A stretch of 64,000 nucleotides of DNA, taken from contig OW203725.1 in the NCBI GenBank assembly GCA_934045075.1, positions 434,001 to 498,000 on the forward strand. Direction: 5' to 3'. How positions within the stretch are numbered: the stretch's first letter is position 1; each line of letters opens with the position of its first letter. This DNA comes from Yponomeuta sedellus (taxonomy: Eukaryota > Arthropoda > Insecta > Lepidoptera > Yponomeutidae). The notes below the pieces were generated by a model, which was not told where the DNA came from, ran no database searches, and worked only from the letters and a program-made list of their open reading frames with translations. Of the stretch, positions 39,666-50,244 are shown piece by piece. The position numbers were made by a program, and so were the translations under genes.

Positions 39666-40733
39666 CGATACATACGAGTACGTGAGAAACTAAGAAAATT
39701 TTTCGAAAAGAATATTTACATACATTTTTTTTATATTTTTAAAGTACTCTCCACCAAGCAAATGCAAAGTTTTCCAGTTTGCGAAACAGTTACTCCAGTC
39801 CGCCACAGACACCTCGTTTACAGCCTGCTCGGACGCTGACAGCGCATCTTGCGGCGACGAAAATTGAATCCCTTTAAGCTGATTTTCTATTTTTGGGAAT
39901 GAAAAGACTCCGCGCGGGGTTTCTCGTATATCAGGGCTGTAACAAGGACACTACTATATTGTTACTGGGAGTTTGACCTCAATTATTCTACTGTTACTAT
40001 TACTAGGAGTTTCACCGGCCTGCTGTCCAGAAAGTCTCTCGTTTTGGGCGCATAGTCGTGGTGGTGTTTGACTGTTTGTTGCTCACAACAGAGACAACTT
40101 CTATCAAACATTTGATAGTACACTATTTACGTTGATGTTTTTTTTGATTCTGTGAGAAGCTACTAGATCGCTTAGCCTGATATTGTGGTAGGCGTTGATT
40201 TTTATTGAAAATTTTGAAGCTCCTATAGCCTCCTCAGCGTACAACTATCGTCCTCACGCAAACATACAAACGTAAAATATCCTAAAAGATTCTCGGTCCA
40301 ATCAAATAGTACATGCTTAGTCTCCTAATAAATTGAAGTGAAATTCCTAAACATTTTTCTCTTAGATAACACAATTTCTTCAGAAACATTAAAAAGGAAA
40401 ATATAATGAGCACAAATAATAAACAGTCTTTTGTATATTCGTTTTCATTAACCTCTCAAATGTGTTTTACGATACAAATAAAAAAATATGTATGTTTAAA
40501 ATTTTCAGTCCTAAGTATAATTAAATAAACCGGTCAAGTGCTTTTCGGGCCACGCGCAGGGTTCCACAGAAAAAGGGTTATCTTGATTGCTTTACACAAC
40601 TAACAACTTCATAAATATGGTTTAAAATAGTAGTTGTTATTACTAGTTTAAATATAAGGCCTACTTATCTGTGACAGTTTTCCATTAAACTTCACTATAC
40701 CCTAAATTATCACCTTTTTACAAGTAGAGATAG
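39666..40733. other. Spacer with one recognisable repeat fragment
   Basis: Mostly unassigned. At 40528-40575 AAACCGGTCAAGTGCTTTTC then CGCAGGGTTCC resembles a repeat that I know is common in moth genomes (CGGCCAAGTGCGAGTCGG type). Confidence 0.35.
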
Positions 40734-40956
40734 TTTTAAAAACCTATTTAGAGGCTAAAATATCTACCCATGCCGGCAATCAAACCCGCGACCTCTGGCT
40801 ATCTGTGTCAGCGTTCTTTCCAACTGAGCTAATAGGCGACTCACCGGCATCAGTGAATTTTCGAACCTCTTTAGACTATTCTCTGAAATGCGTAAATAGG
40901 TTTTTAAAATTGTCCTTAGCACGGGTTAGTGCATTAAAAATAAAAATAGTATAAGG
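40734..40956. mobile_element. tSINE-1, 5'-inverted copy
   Basis: The minus-strand segment (TTTTAAAAACC, core with B-box CGGGTTTGATTGCC, 5' part to CAGAGAATAGTCTAAAG) is followed by plus-strand TAAATAGGTTTTTAAAATTG and the long tail ending ATAGTATAAG. TSD AGAGATAG at 40726-40733 and 40957-40964. B-box mutated. Confidence 0.85.
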
Positions 40957-40964
40957 AGAGATAG

Positions 40965-41353
40965 GGCGACACTCTCCTGTAACAAAAACATCATTTTAAG
41001 CTTTATATTTTGTAAACGGGTACCTGAATCGCCCACGATATTTTTAAACGACCAATAAACAATTGATTACGGAACCAATTAAACAGAAAACATACATTTA
41101 TGAATACTGCCAATAGACTATTTTTACATTAGACCCGTTTGATGTATATGAGTATTGCCAATCATTAAAAAATACTATTTTGAAACTCATTCCCCACTAT
41201 AACATTAGTTTTGGGTAGTTGAGTAAAAATAAGCTATTACGAATCGATATTTTTTTATTGATTTATTCAGATAGGTTCCAGTTGAATTGGTTCCGAGAAA
41301 GTCGACCTATTTTTTAGCAGTAGGCTATTAGTGTATGTTAGAGGTACCTAACT
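40965..41353. other. AT-rich spacer upstream of the LINE
   Basis: Contains TATGAGTATTGCCAATCATT and TATGAATACTGCCAATAGAC, imperfect repeats about 50 bp apart. The true 5' end of the LINE could lie here or in the next interval. Confidence 0.3.
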
Positions 41354-41645
41354 AGACGTATTCATATTTTCGTCAAGTCAAGTGAAGCTATGGCAGTAGC
41401 TAGTCCAAAAATAATATACGCGTGTATTATGCTACGATTCTACGAGTACTACGCCGTAGAACTTCAAGTACTTCGGCGCTACGACAGTATAGAATTTGTA
41501 GACGTATTCATATTTTCGTCAAGTTGGTGAAGCTATCATTATGGAAATCAGCTAGTCCAGTAAAATATCCGCTACGATGCATGCTACGAGTACTACGTCA
41601 TAGAGCATCAAGTGCTACGCTAAGCCAGTCGCGAGAGATACAAAA
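41354..41645 (+). promoter_or_regulatory. Tandem 146-bp repeats in LINE 5' region
   Basis: AGACGTATTCATATTTTCGT begins at 41354 and again at 41500. Each unit continues with TGAAGCTAT, GCTAGTCCA, ATGCTACGA and CGAGTACTACG. The two units are about 70 percent alike. Tandem 5' UTR units act as internal promoters in several LINEs (established for other families); that role here is inferred. Confidence 0.55.
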
Positions 41646-42189
41646 ATGCTGCACATAAAAATGCTGCACATTGGCGCCCTGTGATTCATTAGCACGCGTA
41701 TTGTCGCGCTCCGTCTATTTTATTTTAAAATAATAGTAAAACTTTATGTATAAGTGTCTAATAAAGTCAATCTATTACGCGGTAACCATTACCTTTAAAC
41801 AGTGAAAATCCTATCGTGATCTACTAAGTGGTTACGAACTTATTATCGTTTTAATCATAAAACTGACCGTTGTAATAGCCGTTGTTACTGACCTACACCA
41901 AACTTAAGGAATTCCCCGTGCGCTCAAGATCGTGCCGATTGCACCCGACGACAGCCGACCGATCGCGATCCGGCTCGCTCGCTGCGGCAGCGACTCAGTA
42001 TCACCGAGCAAGTCCGACCGGGGCCGAATACCTCCGAATGACACTGGGTTGGTGAGATTGGTACAATAACACCAGTGCTTCTACTCAGCCCACTACGTAT
42101 ATCGCTGCTACAAGCGCTATTATTATTCTCGACTACGTGCTACGCGCTACGTTAGCATTCAATATCCCTTTTGACAGCAGTACCTGCTT

Positions 42190-43524
42190 ATGGATTTGAG
42201 CATGGAGTTTGTCACCCACCGTAATAAAAACCGCAAACGCGGAACATCCCTGGATCATTTACGTTTATCAAACTCGGAAGAAGACGAATCATACACATCC
42301 ACCCTAAATATCACTTCGAACAGCCTGCCCAAGGAATCGATGCTTGATGCTTCGTTAGCGCATAATCTTAAACTTCAAGTGGAGGATTTGGGGAAAGAGT
42401 TAGAAATAGCGCACGCAGAAGTATCCAAATTAGTTTTCGAAAATTCCTCCCTAAGAGATACGGTAACACGTCAGTCAAAAACCATAAAGTTACTTAAAAC
42501 AGTTGCCTCAGGTACACTGAATCGCACTACTGAACTGAGTAACCGTTCGTCCCACATTTCTCCTGTGCACTCGTCTCCACTCCACTCAAGATTACTACGA
42601 ATCAGAATGAAATCGCCTAGAATGTCTCCACTTCACTCTGGAAAAATCATCGTCAAAAACTATGACACTATAAGGCAGGATCAAAATAGAGATAATGAGC
42701 CCAACACTCCTCGTAAAGTTACGCAATATAAACAAAAACATACATGCGATGATATGGCAACTCTAGTAACATCAGACACGGAACCATCGGAACAGAATGC
42801 TATAGTACTAGACCACAAGAACGACTTAACAGCACTTCCACATGTTGGAAGAAGCCAGCAAAAATCTTCGGAATATACCTCTCCACACGTTGGATCCAGA
42901 ATCGCCAAACAAAAAAAAAATATGCCTTACGTGTATATAGTTGGTGACGAACAAGTCCGTGGACTTACATTGAAACTGCACCATATGAAGCTTAATTACA
43001 ACTACTCTGTAATGTCGATAGTCAAACCGTATGCAAACAGTTCACAAATATTAAGCAGCTGCGATAACCTACTGCCTCTCCTATCAGAGGACGACATCAT
43101 CGTCCTGGCTACTGGAGCTAATGACTCTTGTGTTGAACATTTATTTAGGGAACTATCGTTAGCATTAAGTAAGCTGGAAAATTATAGAGTCTTGATACTG
43201 AATGTGCATCATAATAATAATTCACTGAACACAGTTTTTTTAAATAACAACATAAAATTTCTCACAAAAAAATATCCTAAATGTCAATTTATAAAAATTG
43301 ATAATGGATCAACTCAAGGAAACGTACTCGATATGTTTACAAAATTAAATATTGAAATAAACTTCACACAGCATAGCAAAAAAAATAAAGGCATACAAAT
43401 TGAATATAACCAGTCATCATTGCCTACGCCTACACCTGTAAATATTTCAACGTCCCTTAAAGTCCAACCCCACAAAAACCCCCGTGAAACGTCTACAAAT
43501 AACTATGATCTTTTTCGTAAATAA
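42190..43524 (+). CDS. LINE ORF1: coiled-coil protein with SGNH-like C-terminal domain
   Basis: 444 residues, intact. Likely an RNA-binding/chaperone-type ORF1 protein of the ribonucleoprotein. Residues about 50-105 form a leucine-heptad coiled coil (NLKLQVEDLGKELEIAHAEV, SKLVFENSSLRDTVTRQ). Residues 115-150 are Ser/His/Pro-rich with repeated SPLHS. From about 245 on there is an SGNH-hydrolase-like fold: block I reads GDEQVRG (252-258), where active esterases have GDS, and block III reads GANDS (309-313). The nucleophile Ser is thus Glu, so esterase activity is unlikely. No CCHC zinc knuckle is seen. Start: first Met of the frame; MEFV at residue 5 is an alternative. Its 3' end overlaps ORF2 by 20-41 nt in the +1 frame. 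Confidence 0.8.
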   Translation: MDLSMEFVTHRNKNRKRGTSLDHLRLSNSEEDESYTSTLNITSNSLPKESMLDASLAHNLKLQVEDLGKELEIAHAEVSKLVFENSSLRDTVTRQSKTIKLLKTVASGTLNRTTELSNRSSHISPVHSSPLHSRLLRIRMKSPRMSPLHSGKIIVKNYDTIRQDQNRDNEPNTPRKVTQYKQKHTCDDMATLVTSDTEPSEQNAIVLDHKNDLTALPHVGRSQQKSSEYTSPHVGSRIAKQKKNMPYVYIVGDEQVRGLTLKLHHMKLNYNYSVMSIVKPYANSSQILSSCDNLLPLLSEDDIIVLATGANDSCVEHLFRELSLALSKLENYRVLILNVHHNNNSLNTVFLNNNIKFLTKKYPKCQFIKIDNGSTQGNVLDMFTKLNIEINFTQHSKKNKGIQIEYNQSSLPTPTPVNISTSLKVQPHKNPRETSTNNYDLFRK

Positions 43525-46402
43525 CGGTAAAAAAAATACCATAAGTATCTTTCATCAAAATATTGCCGGCATACTTAACAAGCAGGATATTTTTGAGGCT
43601 GCTGTTTCTGAAATGAGTAATGAATTAATAAACTTAGACGTCATCTGCCTTACAGAAACATTTATAAGAAAAGGATCCGAATCAAACCTTAAACTTAAAA
43701 ATTACCAAATAGCGTCATCGTATTCCCGATCAAATGAACGTCGGGGAGGCTCTTGCATCATCCTAAAAAAAGGCCTCGACTTCAAACAAACCGACATTTT
43801 AGATCCTGCACAGTATGAATTTGAGTTTTGTATGGTCGAATTACTGCAGTATAATCTTATAGTTGTTTGTATATACAGAATACCCACCTCAAAGACTTGT
43901 GTATTTTTTGACAAATTGAGAAGCTTATTGGATGCCCTAAAGCACAAACATAAGAAACGAATTGTACTATGCGGAGACTGGAATATTGATGTGCTCAAAT
44001 CAAATAGAGACTCTCTCGAGCTCAAAGCTTTGCTTAGTAATTACAATTTTGCAATTCACATCACTAAACCAACCAGGAAGAACGCTTGCATAGACCTGAT
44101 AGCAACCAACATTGTGTTGGAAGACGTGTCTCCAAAATTACACACCCTAGGGCTCTCTGACCATGAGACAGGTCAGAGTATCACCTTAAATGTGGAATTA
44201 AATTTAAATTTTCAAAAGAAGCCCGAGTATTGGTTCGAAGAGCGGCGTGATTTTAATAAGAGTAACGTTAATAAATTTAAGGAATGCCTGAGTTCCTTAA
44301 CCTTTTCATCAATCAAAGAAAAACAAAATTTGGATGAAGCTTTTAATGAATTTCATGACTTAATAATTTTGTTTTTTGATTTATGCTTCCCGATATTAAA
44401 AATAAAAGTAACTAACAAACCAATAAAGAATAAATGGCTAAGTAGGAGTATTAAAAGATGCTGTATAAATAAAAGACGTCTTTATCTTAATTACCGACTA
44501 CGTCCAGATAATAAAAAACAAAACCTAAAACAGTATAAAACATACACAAGAATATTAAAAAAATGTATGCAAACCGCTCAACAAATAGAAAATACAAACT
44601 ATCTAATAAAAGCCAAAAATAAATGCAAAGCATCGTGGGATATTATCAAAGGCAATCGGCAACTAAATAATGATATACATAATATTATATTTGACGATAA
44701 GTCCTATACCGATCCTAAACAAATTAATGAAATATTTAATAATTTTTTCATAGACCTAACCAATAAAAATATAACAAACTGTCTTGCAAATGACAATAAA
44801 TTTACAAAAAATATAGGTTTTAACTCAAAAAGTATATTTTTAAGTCCTGTAAATGAACAGGATATACTACTTATAATAAAGCAGTTGCGGAATACAAATT
44901 CTTCAGGCTTCGATGTCATAAATACAAGGATAATAAAAAGTGTCGCTCTATACCTTGCAGAACCCTTATCCCACATTATCAATATGTCTCTTGTAGAAGG
45001 CCAATTTCCTGCTCGCCTTAAGCAATCGGTCGTAAAGCCTTTGTTTAAAAAGGGAGCAAAAGAAGATATAAATAACTATCGACCCATAGCCCTTATTCCA
45101 ATATTCTCCAAAATATTCGAAAGAGTAATGTACAATAAAATATACAGCTTCATATGCACTAATGAACTACTTAAAAAACAACAATTTGGGTTTCGTAAAC
45201 ATAGTTCAACCACATTAGCTTGTTTCAATTTAATCAAAAATGTCACTGATTGTCTTAATAATAAAATATATCCTGTCTCAATTTTTTTAGATATGAGCAA
45301 AGCTTTTGACTTTGTCTGCCATAGAACACTGTTAGAAAAACTTGACAAATATGGAATACGTGGACCGGCACTTGATTGGCTAAAAAATTACCTTTCTGGG
45401 CGGCGTCAGTGTGTTGAAGTAACAAGTACTACTGATCATAGCAAGATGTCATATCGATCAACATATCGTAACAATGCATACGGTGTACCGCAGAGCAGTG
45501 TCCTTGGACCGTTACTTTTTCTCTTGTATATTAACGACCTACCAGATGCTACTCGTCATGACTCTATACTATTTGCCGATGATACTACATTAATTATCAA
45601 ATGCAAAAAGCAGGAAGAATATGAGGCTGAAGTAAATACAACCTTGCACACTATTGTTGACTGGCTTAAAAGTAACAACTTACATATTAATATCGGCAAA
45701 ACTAAATTAATACAATTCCAAACATATAGTAATAATAATAATTTAATTAAATTGAATATTGAATATAATGGTATAAAAATTGAAGAAGTTGACTCCCTCT
45801 TATTTTTAGGCTTAAATATCGACAAAAACTGCAACTGGAAACAACATGTAAGTGCATTATGTACAAAGATTGACAAGTTTGTTTATGCCTTGCGAAGAAC
45901 TAGAGATGTGGCATCTGAAAAAGCGGCACTTTTAGCTTATCATGGTTATGTTTCATCATTACTGCGTTATTGCATAATTTTATGGGGAAACTCAGTTGAA
46001 GTCGACAGAGTATTTAAAGTACAAAAAAAATGCATAAGATCGGTCTGCGGAGCAGGATTCATTGATAGCTGTAAACCACTTTTCAAAAAATGTAATATTT
46101 TACCATTACCTTGCCTTTATATTTACGAAATAAGCTTATTCGTACAAAAACATCCAGACCTCTTTAAAAAAAATTGTGATGTTATAAGTCGATCGACTAG
46201 ATATAAGGATAAGCTCTATATGCCTTTTCAACGACTAACTTTGTACAAGAACAACACATTCTGTATGGCAATTCGAATTTATAATCATGTACCTGATAGT
46301 TTTAAGCAATTATCATTACCAATTTTTAGAAAGAAATTGTTTCAACTTTTACTAAACAAAATGTATTACAATATAAATGATTTCATTAATGATAAGTTAT
46401 AA
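43484..46402 (+). CDS. LINE ORF2: apurinic-type endonuclease plus reverse transcriptase
   Basis: Up to 972 residues (Met1 at 43484; Met8 at 43505 is equally plausible). It nicks target DNA and primes reverse transcription of LINE RNA. The endonuclease covers about residues 18-230: HQNIAGI, LTETF, CGDWNIDV and SDHE carry the expected Asn, Glu, Asp/Asn and Asp/His. Reverse transcriptase: NNYRPIALIPIFSKIFERV (about 530), FLDMSKAFDFV (about 602), GVPQSSVLGP (about 667; Ser replaces the usual Gly of PQG), FADDTTL (697-703, catalytic Asp pair). The C-terminus ends in the YYNINDF type of CR1/Jockey elements. No frameshift or stop. Expression after ORF1 probably uses reinitiation or frameshifting across the overlap. 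Confidence 0.9.
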   Translation: MKRLQITMIFFVNNGKKNTISIFHQNIAGILNKQDIFEAAVSEMSNELINLDVICLTETFIRKGSESNLKLKNYQIASSYSRSNERRGGSCIILKKGLDFKQTDILDPAQYEFEFCMVELLQYNLIVVCIYRIPTSKTCVFFDKLRSLLDALKHKHKKRIVLCGDWNIDVLKSNRDSLELKALLSNYNFAIHITKPTRKNACIDLIATNIVLEDVSPKLHTLGLSDHETGQSITLNVELNLNFQKKPEYWFEERRDFNKSNVNKFKECLSSLTFSSIKEKQNLDEAFNEFHDLIILFFDLCFPILKIKVTNKPIKNKWLSRSIKRCCINKRRLYLNYRLRPDNKKQNLKQYKTYTRILKKCMQTAQQIENTNYLIKAKNKCKASWDIIKGNRQLNNDIHNIIFDDKSYTDPKQINEIFNNFFIDLTNKNITNCLANDNKFTKNIGFNSKSIFLSPVNEQDILLIIKQLRNTNSSGFDVINTRIIKSVALYLAEPLSHIINMSLVEGQFPARLKQSVVKPLFKKGAKEDINNYRPIALIPIFSKIFERVMYNKIYSFICTNELLKKQQFGFRKHSSTTLACFNLIKNVTDCLNNKIYPVSIFLDMSKAFDFVCHRTLLEKLDKYGIRGPALDWLKNYLSGRRQCVEVTSTTDHSKMSYRSTYRNNAYGVPQSSVLGPLLFLLYINDLPDATRHDSILFADDTTLIIKCKKQEEYEAEVNTTLHTIVDWLKSNNLHINIGKTKLIQFQTYSNNNNLIKLNIEYNGIKIEEVDSLLFLGLNIDKNCNWKQHVSALCTKIDKFVYALRRTRDVASEKAALLAYHGYVSSLLRYCIILWGNSVEVDRVFKVQKKCIRSVCGAGFIDSCKPLFKKCNILPLPCLYIYEISLFVQKHPDLFKKNCDVISRSTRYKDKLYMPFQRLTLYKNNTFCMAIRIYNHVPDSFKQLSLPIFRKKLFQLLLNKMYYNINDFINDKL

Positions 46403-46521
46403 TTCAGCATAATTTTTAATATAATTTTGACATTACTTTATTTACAATTTTATGAACTTTTATTTATACATGTTGACATTTAATTTAATTTTACATTGAA
46501 TGTTTTAATTTCAATTGGTCT

Positions 46522-46624
46522 TAAAAACCTATTTAGAGGCTAAAAATTTCACCCATGCCGGGATTCGAACCCGCAACCTCTGGCTATCCGTACCAGCGCT
46601 CTACCAATTGAGCCAATGGGCGAC
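46522..46624 (-). mobile_element. tSINE-1 inserted in the LINE 3' UTR
   Basis: 103 bp: the minus strand starts GAGTCGCCCATTGGCTCAAT (5' end of the tRNA-like core) and ends GCCTCTAAATAGGTTTTTAA. TSD TCAATTGGTCT at 46511-46521 and 46625-46635 is perfect. So tSINE-1 was active after this LINE copy inserted. Confidence 0.9.
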
Positions 46625-46989
46625 TCAATTGGTCTGTTGTATTGTGATATGTTATGTTCACTTTAATGTTTTATTAATTAGATTCAATTTTTTGGTCATT
46701 AATTTTATCATATTATATTTTAAATTAGGCGATCCAGCAACAATATTTGCACACCGAAAGGTAGAACATGAAGGATCTTAAGAATAAATTTAAAACATGA
46801 TAATATGTACCCGTGTTCTAGCAAATAAATTATTTTTACTTTTACTTACTTTACTATAAACATTTTTATTCACCGCTGAATACTTTGCTTATTAATTTAA
46901 CTACCAACGTTGTTAAATTAATGCAATCTATTCGTAAATTCAATAAGAATTTCGAATATGGATTAGGTGATAATGATGTTTGGAGTTAA

Positions 46990-47190
46990 GGCCATTGCAA
47001 TGCTCGAGTTTTATCTTTTATAATAATTATGTAAACTCCGTAAATTAAGGACTTTGAAATGACTATGTTTGGAGTTTTTTTGTCCGTATTTTCGGAAAAA
47101 TTATATAGATTTTGAAACAGACACCTAGATTCACTTGTAACGTTCATAAAGTCGTTGTTTCTGTACCATTTTGAAAAAAACCTTTCTGAT
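46990..47190 (+). mobile_element. LINE-J 3' UTR
   Basis: ATTATGTAAACTCCGTAAAT, TAAGGACTTTGAAATGACTA, GACACCTAGATTCACTTGTA and a diverged TTTTGAAAAAAACC end. Confidence 0.6.
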
Positions 47191-47516
47191 TTGATTCGAA
47201 TGGAACTATTCTTTAAAAGTAAACACCACAGTTTCTTGGTGAAGAAAATATTAATTGCAACCGCAAAGATAATCCGGCGGCGGAAAACGTGGCTGTCTGG
47301 CCAAACAAAGCGCACAAAGGCTTTGTCTTTCCGCTCCCTTTGACACTGTTTATTGAGTCGATCACTAAACACAGTTAGTGCGATCGGACCGCAGCCCGAC
47401 CGCGCGCATTCAGCGCCCAACAATGCCTCAGCTCACTCATGGCTTTGCCAGTTCTATTCAAAACTGTATTAAACTAAGATGGACATCTCACACATGATGG
47501 CTCCTCAGTTTTCATT
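47191..47516. other. Unassigned spacer
   Basis: GC-balanced at 47270-47450; no gene recognised. Confidence 0.3.
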
Positions 47517-47872
47517 CGTTATCAACCCTTGTATGTCCCCACTGCTGGGGCACGGGTCTCTTCCTGCATCGCAGGAAGGTTAGGCCATACTCCACCACGG
47601 GGGCCAAGTCCGGGTTGGTGGAGGATTGTAAGACAGTGGCGGGCCTTACTGTCAGAAGTTATCAAGTCGCCCATAAGGCCTCTGACATGGCTTAACGACT
47701 GCCATTATATGATAGCCGGCACCAACGGCTTAACGTGCCTTGCGAAGCACAGAAGCGCTCGGAAAAATGCCACTAGCGGTAGTCACGGGACGCTCACCCA
47801 TCCCGTACCTGACCGCGCCTGTTGTTGCTTAACCAAGTGATTGATTCCAATCACTTGGTTCGTCTAGGCGCG
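47517..47872 (-). mobile_element. 5S-SINE, full length
   Basis: The longest subtype 1 copy: GAAGCGCGCCTAGACGAACC, TTAAGCAACAACAGGCGCGG, TCAGGTACGGGATGGGTGAG, complete body, and 3' end CAAGGGTTGATAACGAATG. Flanks TTTCATTCG and CTTCATTGG hint at a short TSD (TTCATT). Very like the copies at 8763 and 28329. Confidence 0.85.
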
Positions 47873-48985
47873 CTTCATTGGACATCACTTATACAGTCAG
47901 TTTGACAACCGGCCCCTTGCTTTACACGTGTAGTTGTCTGTGCGAAAGTGAAAGGGAAAGCGCAATATTTATCACATATAGTAGATACCACATTTCGGTC
48001 GATTTCTGATACGTGACAAAGTTATTCGGCCACAATTATACGATAAAGTTCAGTAGATATTTCATTTTTCTTTTTTCATTCTTCTATTTCTTAATTTTCC
48101 TTTATTAATTTAACATTTAGAACAACTAGTGACTCAACAAATATGTTACGTTACTAAGAACTAATATTTGGTGTAGCTGTCGCCGCCAACTGGTAAAGTT
48201 ATAGCAAACATGAAATGTCAATGTGCCTTCAAAACATTGCAAAACGAATGTCGTTGCAATAACGTTAATAGAATTCTTCAAAGAATTCAGTAAAAAACGA
48301 ACAAGCTACACGTAGCTAGAACCACAAGGCAGTAAGTTGTAGTACTAAAGGAGTTTACCAAAATGTCCGCTTCGGAAACTCTATAATAATATTAAATATC
48401 CGCTCGGGGGACCGCATTACCGGTCTGGCCGCGCAGTGCTCTCGCTGCATACATTATGTCGACAAGGGAGAAAATTATACTTACAATAGTAGTTAAAATG
48501 TATGAGTGTAAGTTAACTGTACTGTGGATGCACGCGGGCGGAGTAGGGCACACTCTTGTGTCGACATTTGTGACCGTTCTGCAGTTTGAATTTTCAATGG
48601 CCGCTTTGAGAAAGACTTATACTGTCGCGCGGAGTTTGTGAGTGAGCATTATATTTTTAAACGCGCCCCGGATTCGGGCAAAAGTGGCCGCTTCGTCTGA
48701 CTTGCACACTCAATGTATGTGTTTACAGGCGTAATTTCCACCCAAACTTTTCTACATGCGTTTACTTATTACATGTAAGTGAAAAAATTTAATAAATGTT
48801 TAAAGAGCTGTTTTGTAGTTCATAGTTGGAGAGTGGTCCTTGTAGTTTTATATTTGTTTGTCTCATTGTTTCTAAATATGAGGAACACCTTATTTTTTTG
48901 GTCTATGTATTTTAATGCGTATCTATCTAGCATAAAACTAGAATATACTACAATTATATGCATTAAATTAAAATTATTTTTTATT
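47873..48985. other. Unassigned spacer
   Basis: AT-rich with GC-balanced parts at 48405-48720 (GGCCGCGCAGTGCTCTCGCT). A 61-codon frame at 48456 has no motif. No window repeat. Confidence 0.3.
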
Positions 48986-49046
48986 TATTTTTCTTCTTCA
49001 GGCTATATTAGTCCACTGCTGGACATAGCCCTCCCTTAATGAGGGG
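48986..49046 (-). mobile_element. RTE-like 3' terminus
   Basis: Minus strand GGGAGGGCTATGTCCAGCAG then TGGACTAATATAGCCTGAAG and AAG tail: the last 60 bp of the element at 12535. Confidence 0.65.
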
Positions 49047-49747
49047 ACGTATTTACTTATTGCACACGAAAAATTAAATAGGGCATTACAAGAAAGGTGG
49101 GCTTATCTCTGTAAGATTGTTACGTATTTTACATGCATAACGAAAAAAAACAAATAATTAAAATTATTTATTCGTAGTATCAATTACAAGCAAATCTTTA
49201 ATATGGCTTTACTCGTACGAATCTATTACCTGAGCATAGAAATTTGTGACGTAACGAAACGGCTGAAAAGGGTTCCCTGGCTTTTAATATACGTTATTAA
49301 AATAATATTATAGCTATACTTCGTACATTCCTGGCTGTCTGGCGCGCGGCTCCACTACAAAGGAGGTTTATGAAATATAACAATGTAAAATCCACACGTG
49401 ACTCGTATTTTAACATCAGGTACGTAGCTAAAATGTGGGTATTTTTTCCATGAGGCTGGTTTCCATAGTGTGTAATCTAGATAGAGTCACCGCCGCACCT
49501 GCCGGTGGGATCGCTGGTATCGCGATCTAATTCGCATTACACGAGTTGCCATCTTATCGATGCCGCCATAAATTTGTTTCGGCATTTCGCCAGAGCCGCG
49601 CCGACGGGGTCGCGCGGGAAGAATTTCGTCGCACTGAAAGTTGTCGACTCATCTTGTTTGTACTCGTAGCAAACGGAGCAAAACTCACTCTTTTGATGAA
49701 GGTATTTTGTAAAGTAATATCTTAATCCTGTTCGCCTTCTTGTAAAA
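49047..49747. other. Unassigned spacer
   Basis: AT-rich, then GC-rich at 49490-49660 (CACCGCCGCACCTGCCGGTG is a near-palindrome at 49488). No gene recognised. Confidence 0.3.
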
Positions 49748-49944
49748 ACATACATATATACATACATACATACAAACATACATACATACATACATACATA
49801 CACACATACATACATACATACATACATACATACATACATACATACATACATACATACATACATACATACATACATACATACATACATACATACATACATA
49901 CATACATACATACATACATACATACATACATACATACATACATA
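49748..49944. repeat. CATA microsatellite, about 49 units with few interruptions
   Basis: The tail of the adjacent LINE-T copy, like 36669-36932. Imperfect units (TATA, AAACA, CACACA) lie at the outer end (49753-49806) and pure repeat near the LINE, so purity falls with distance from the LINE. Peptide frames here are repeat artefacts. Confidence 0.95.
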
Positions 49945-50150
49945 ACCTCACGCCTGTATCCCAGAGGGGCAGGCAGACACCAGGGACTGCCACTTGCCAC
50001 GATCCTGACTGACCTTCGCTTTATCAACGTTCATAAGTCGTTGCATGCACGCACGCCGGTTCCGGGTACTGTTTATCTTTCCCTTTGCTATTACATCCCC
50101 TATTTGGTCGATGTATGTCCGTCTGGGACGTACCTTACCGGCCTTGTCAA
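49945..50150 (-). mobile_element. LINE-T 3' end
   Basis: CCTCACGCCTGTATCCCAGA to TATGTCCGTCTGGGACGTAC and ACCGGCCTTG: about 205 bp of terminal polymerase code (GKVRPRRTYIDQIG..., RRACMQRL, DRGKW) and stop. A 6-nt deletion near 50010. Confidence 0.8.
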
Positions 50151-50244
50151 AAACAAGTAGAATTTCGTGATTTTCATTCCTATGTCACTTTACCTCGTAT
50201 ACATATTATATTGAGTGTGGTGGTTGATGGTAGATGGAGATATA

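Larger units (their letters stand above)
41354..46853 (+). mobile_element. Apparently complete non-LTR retrotransposon (CR1/Jockey-type LINE)
   Basis: The layout is a 5' region with a tandem 146-bp block (41354-41640), ORF1 (42190-43524), ORF2 (43484 or 43505-46402), a 3' UTR with an inserted tSINE-1, and an end in TATTTTTACTTTTACTTACT at about 46825-46853. Both ORFs are intact, which is unusual among the remnants around it. The 5' boundary is my estimate from the tandem block, and no TSD was found. The short A/T-rich tandem tail and two-ORF structure with an SGNH-like ORF1 domain fit CR1-group elements. A Jockey-clade placement is possible and needs a tree. Confidence 0.8.
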
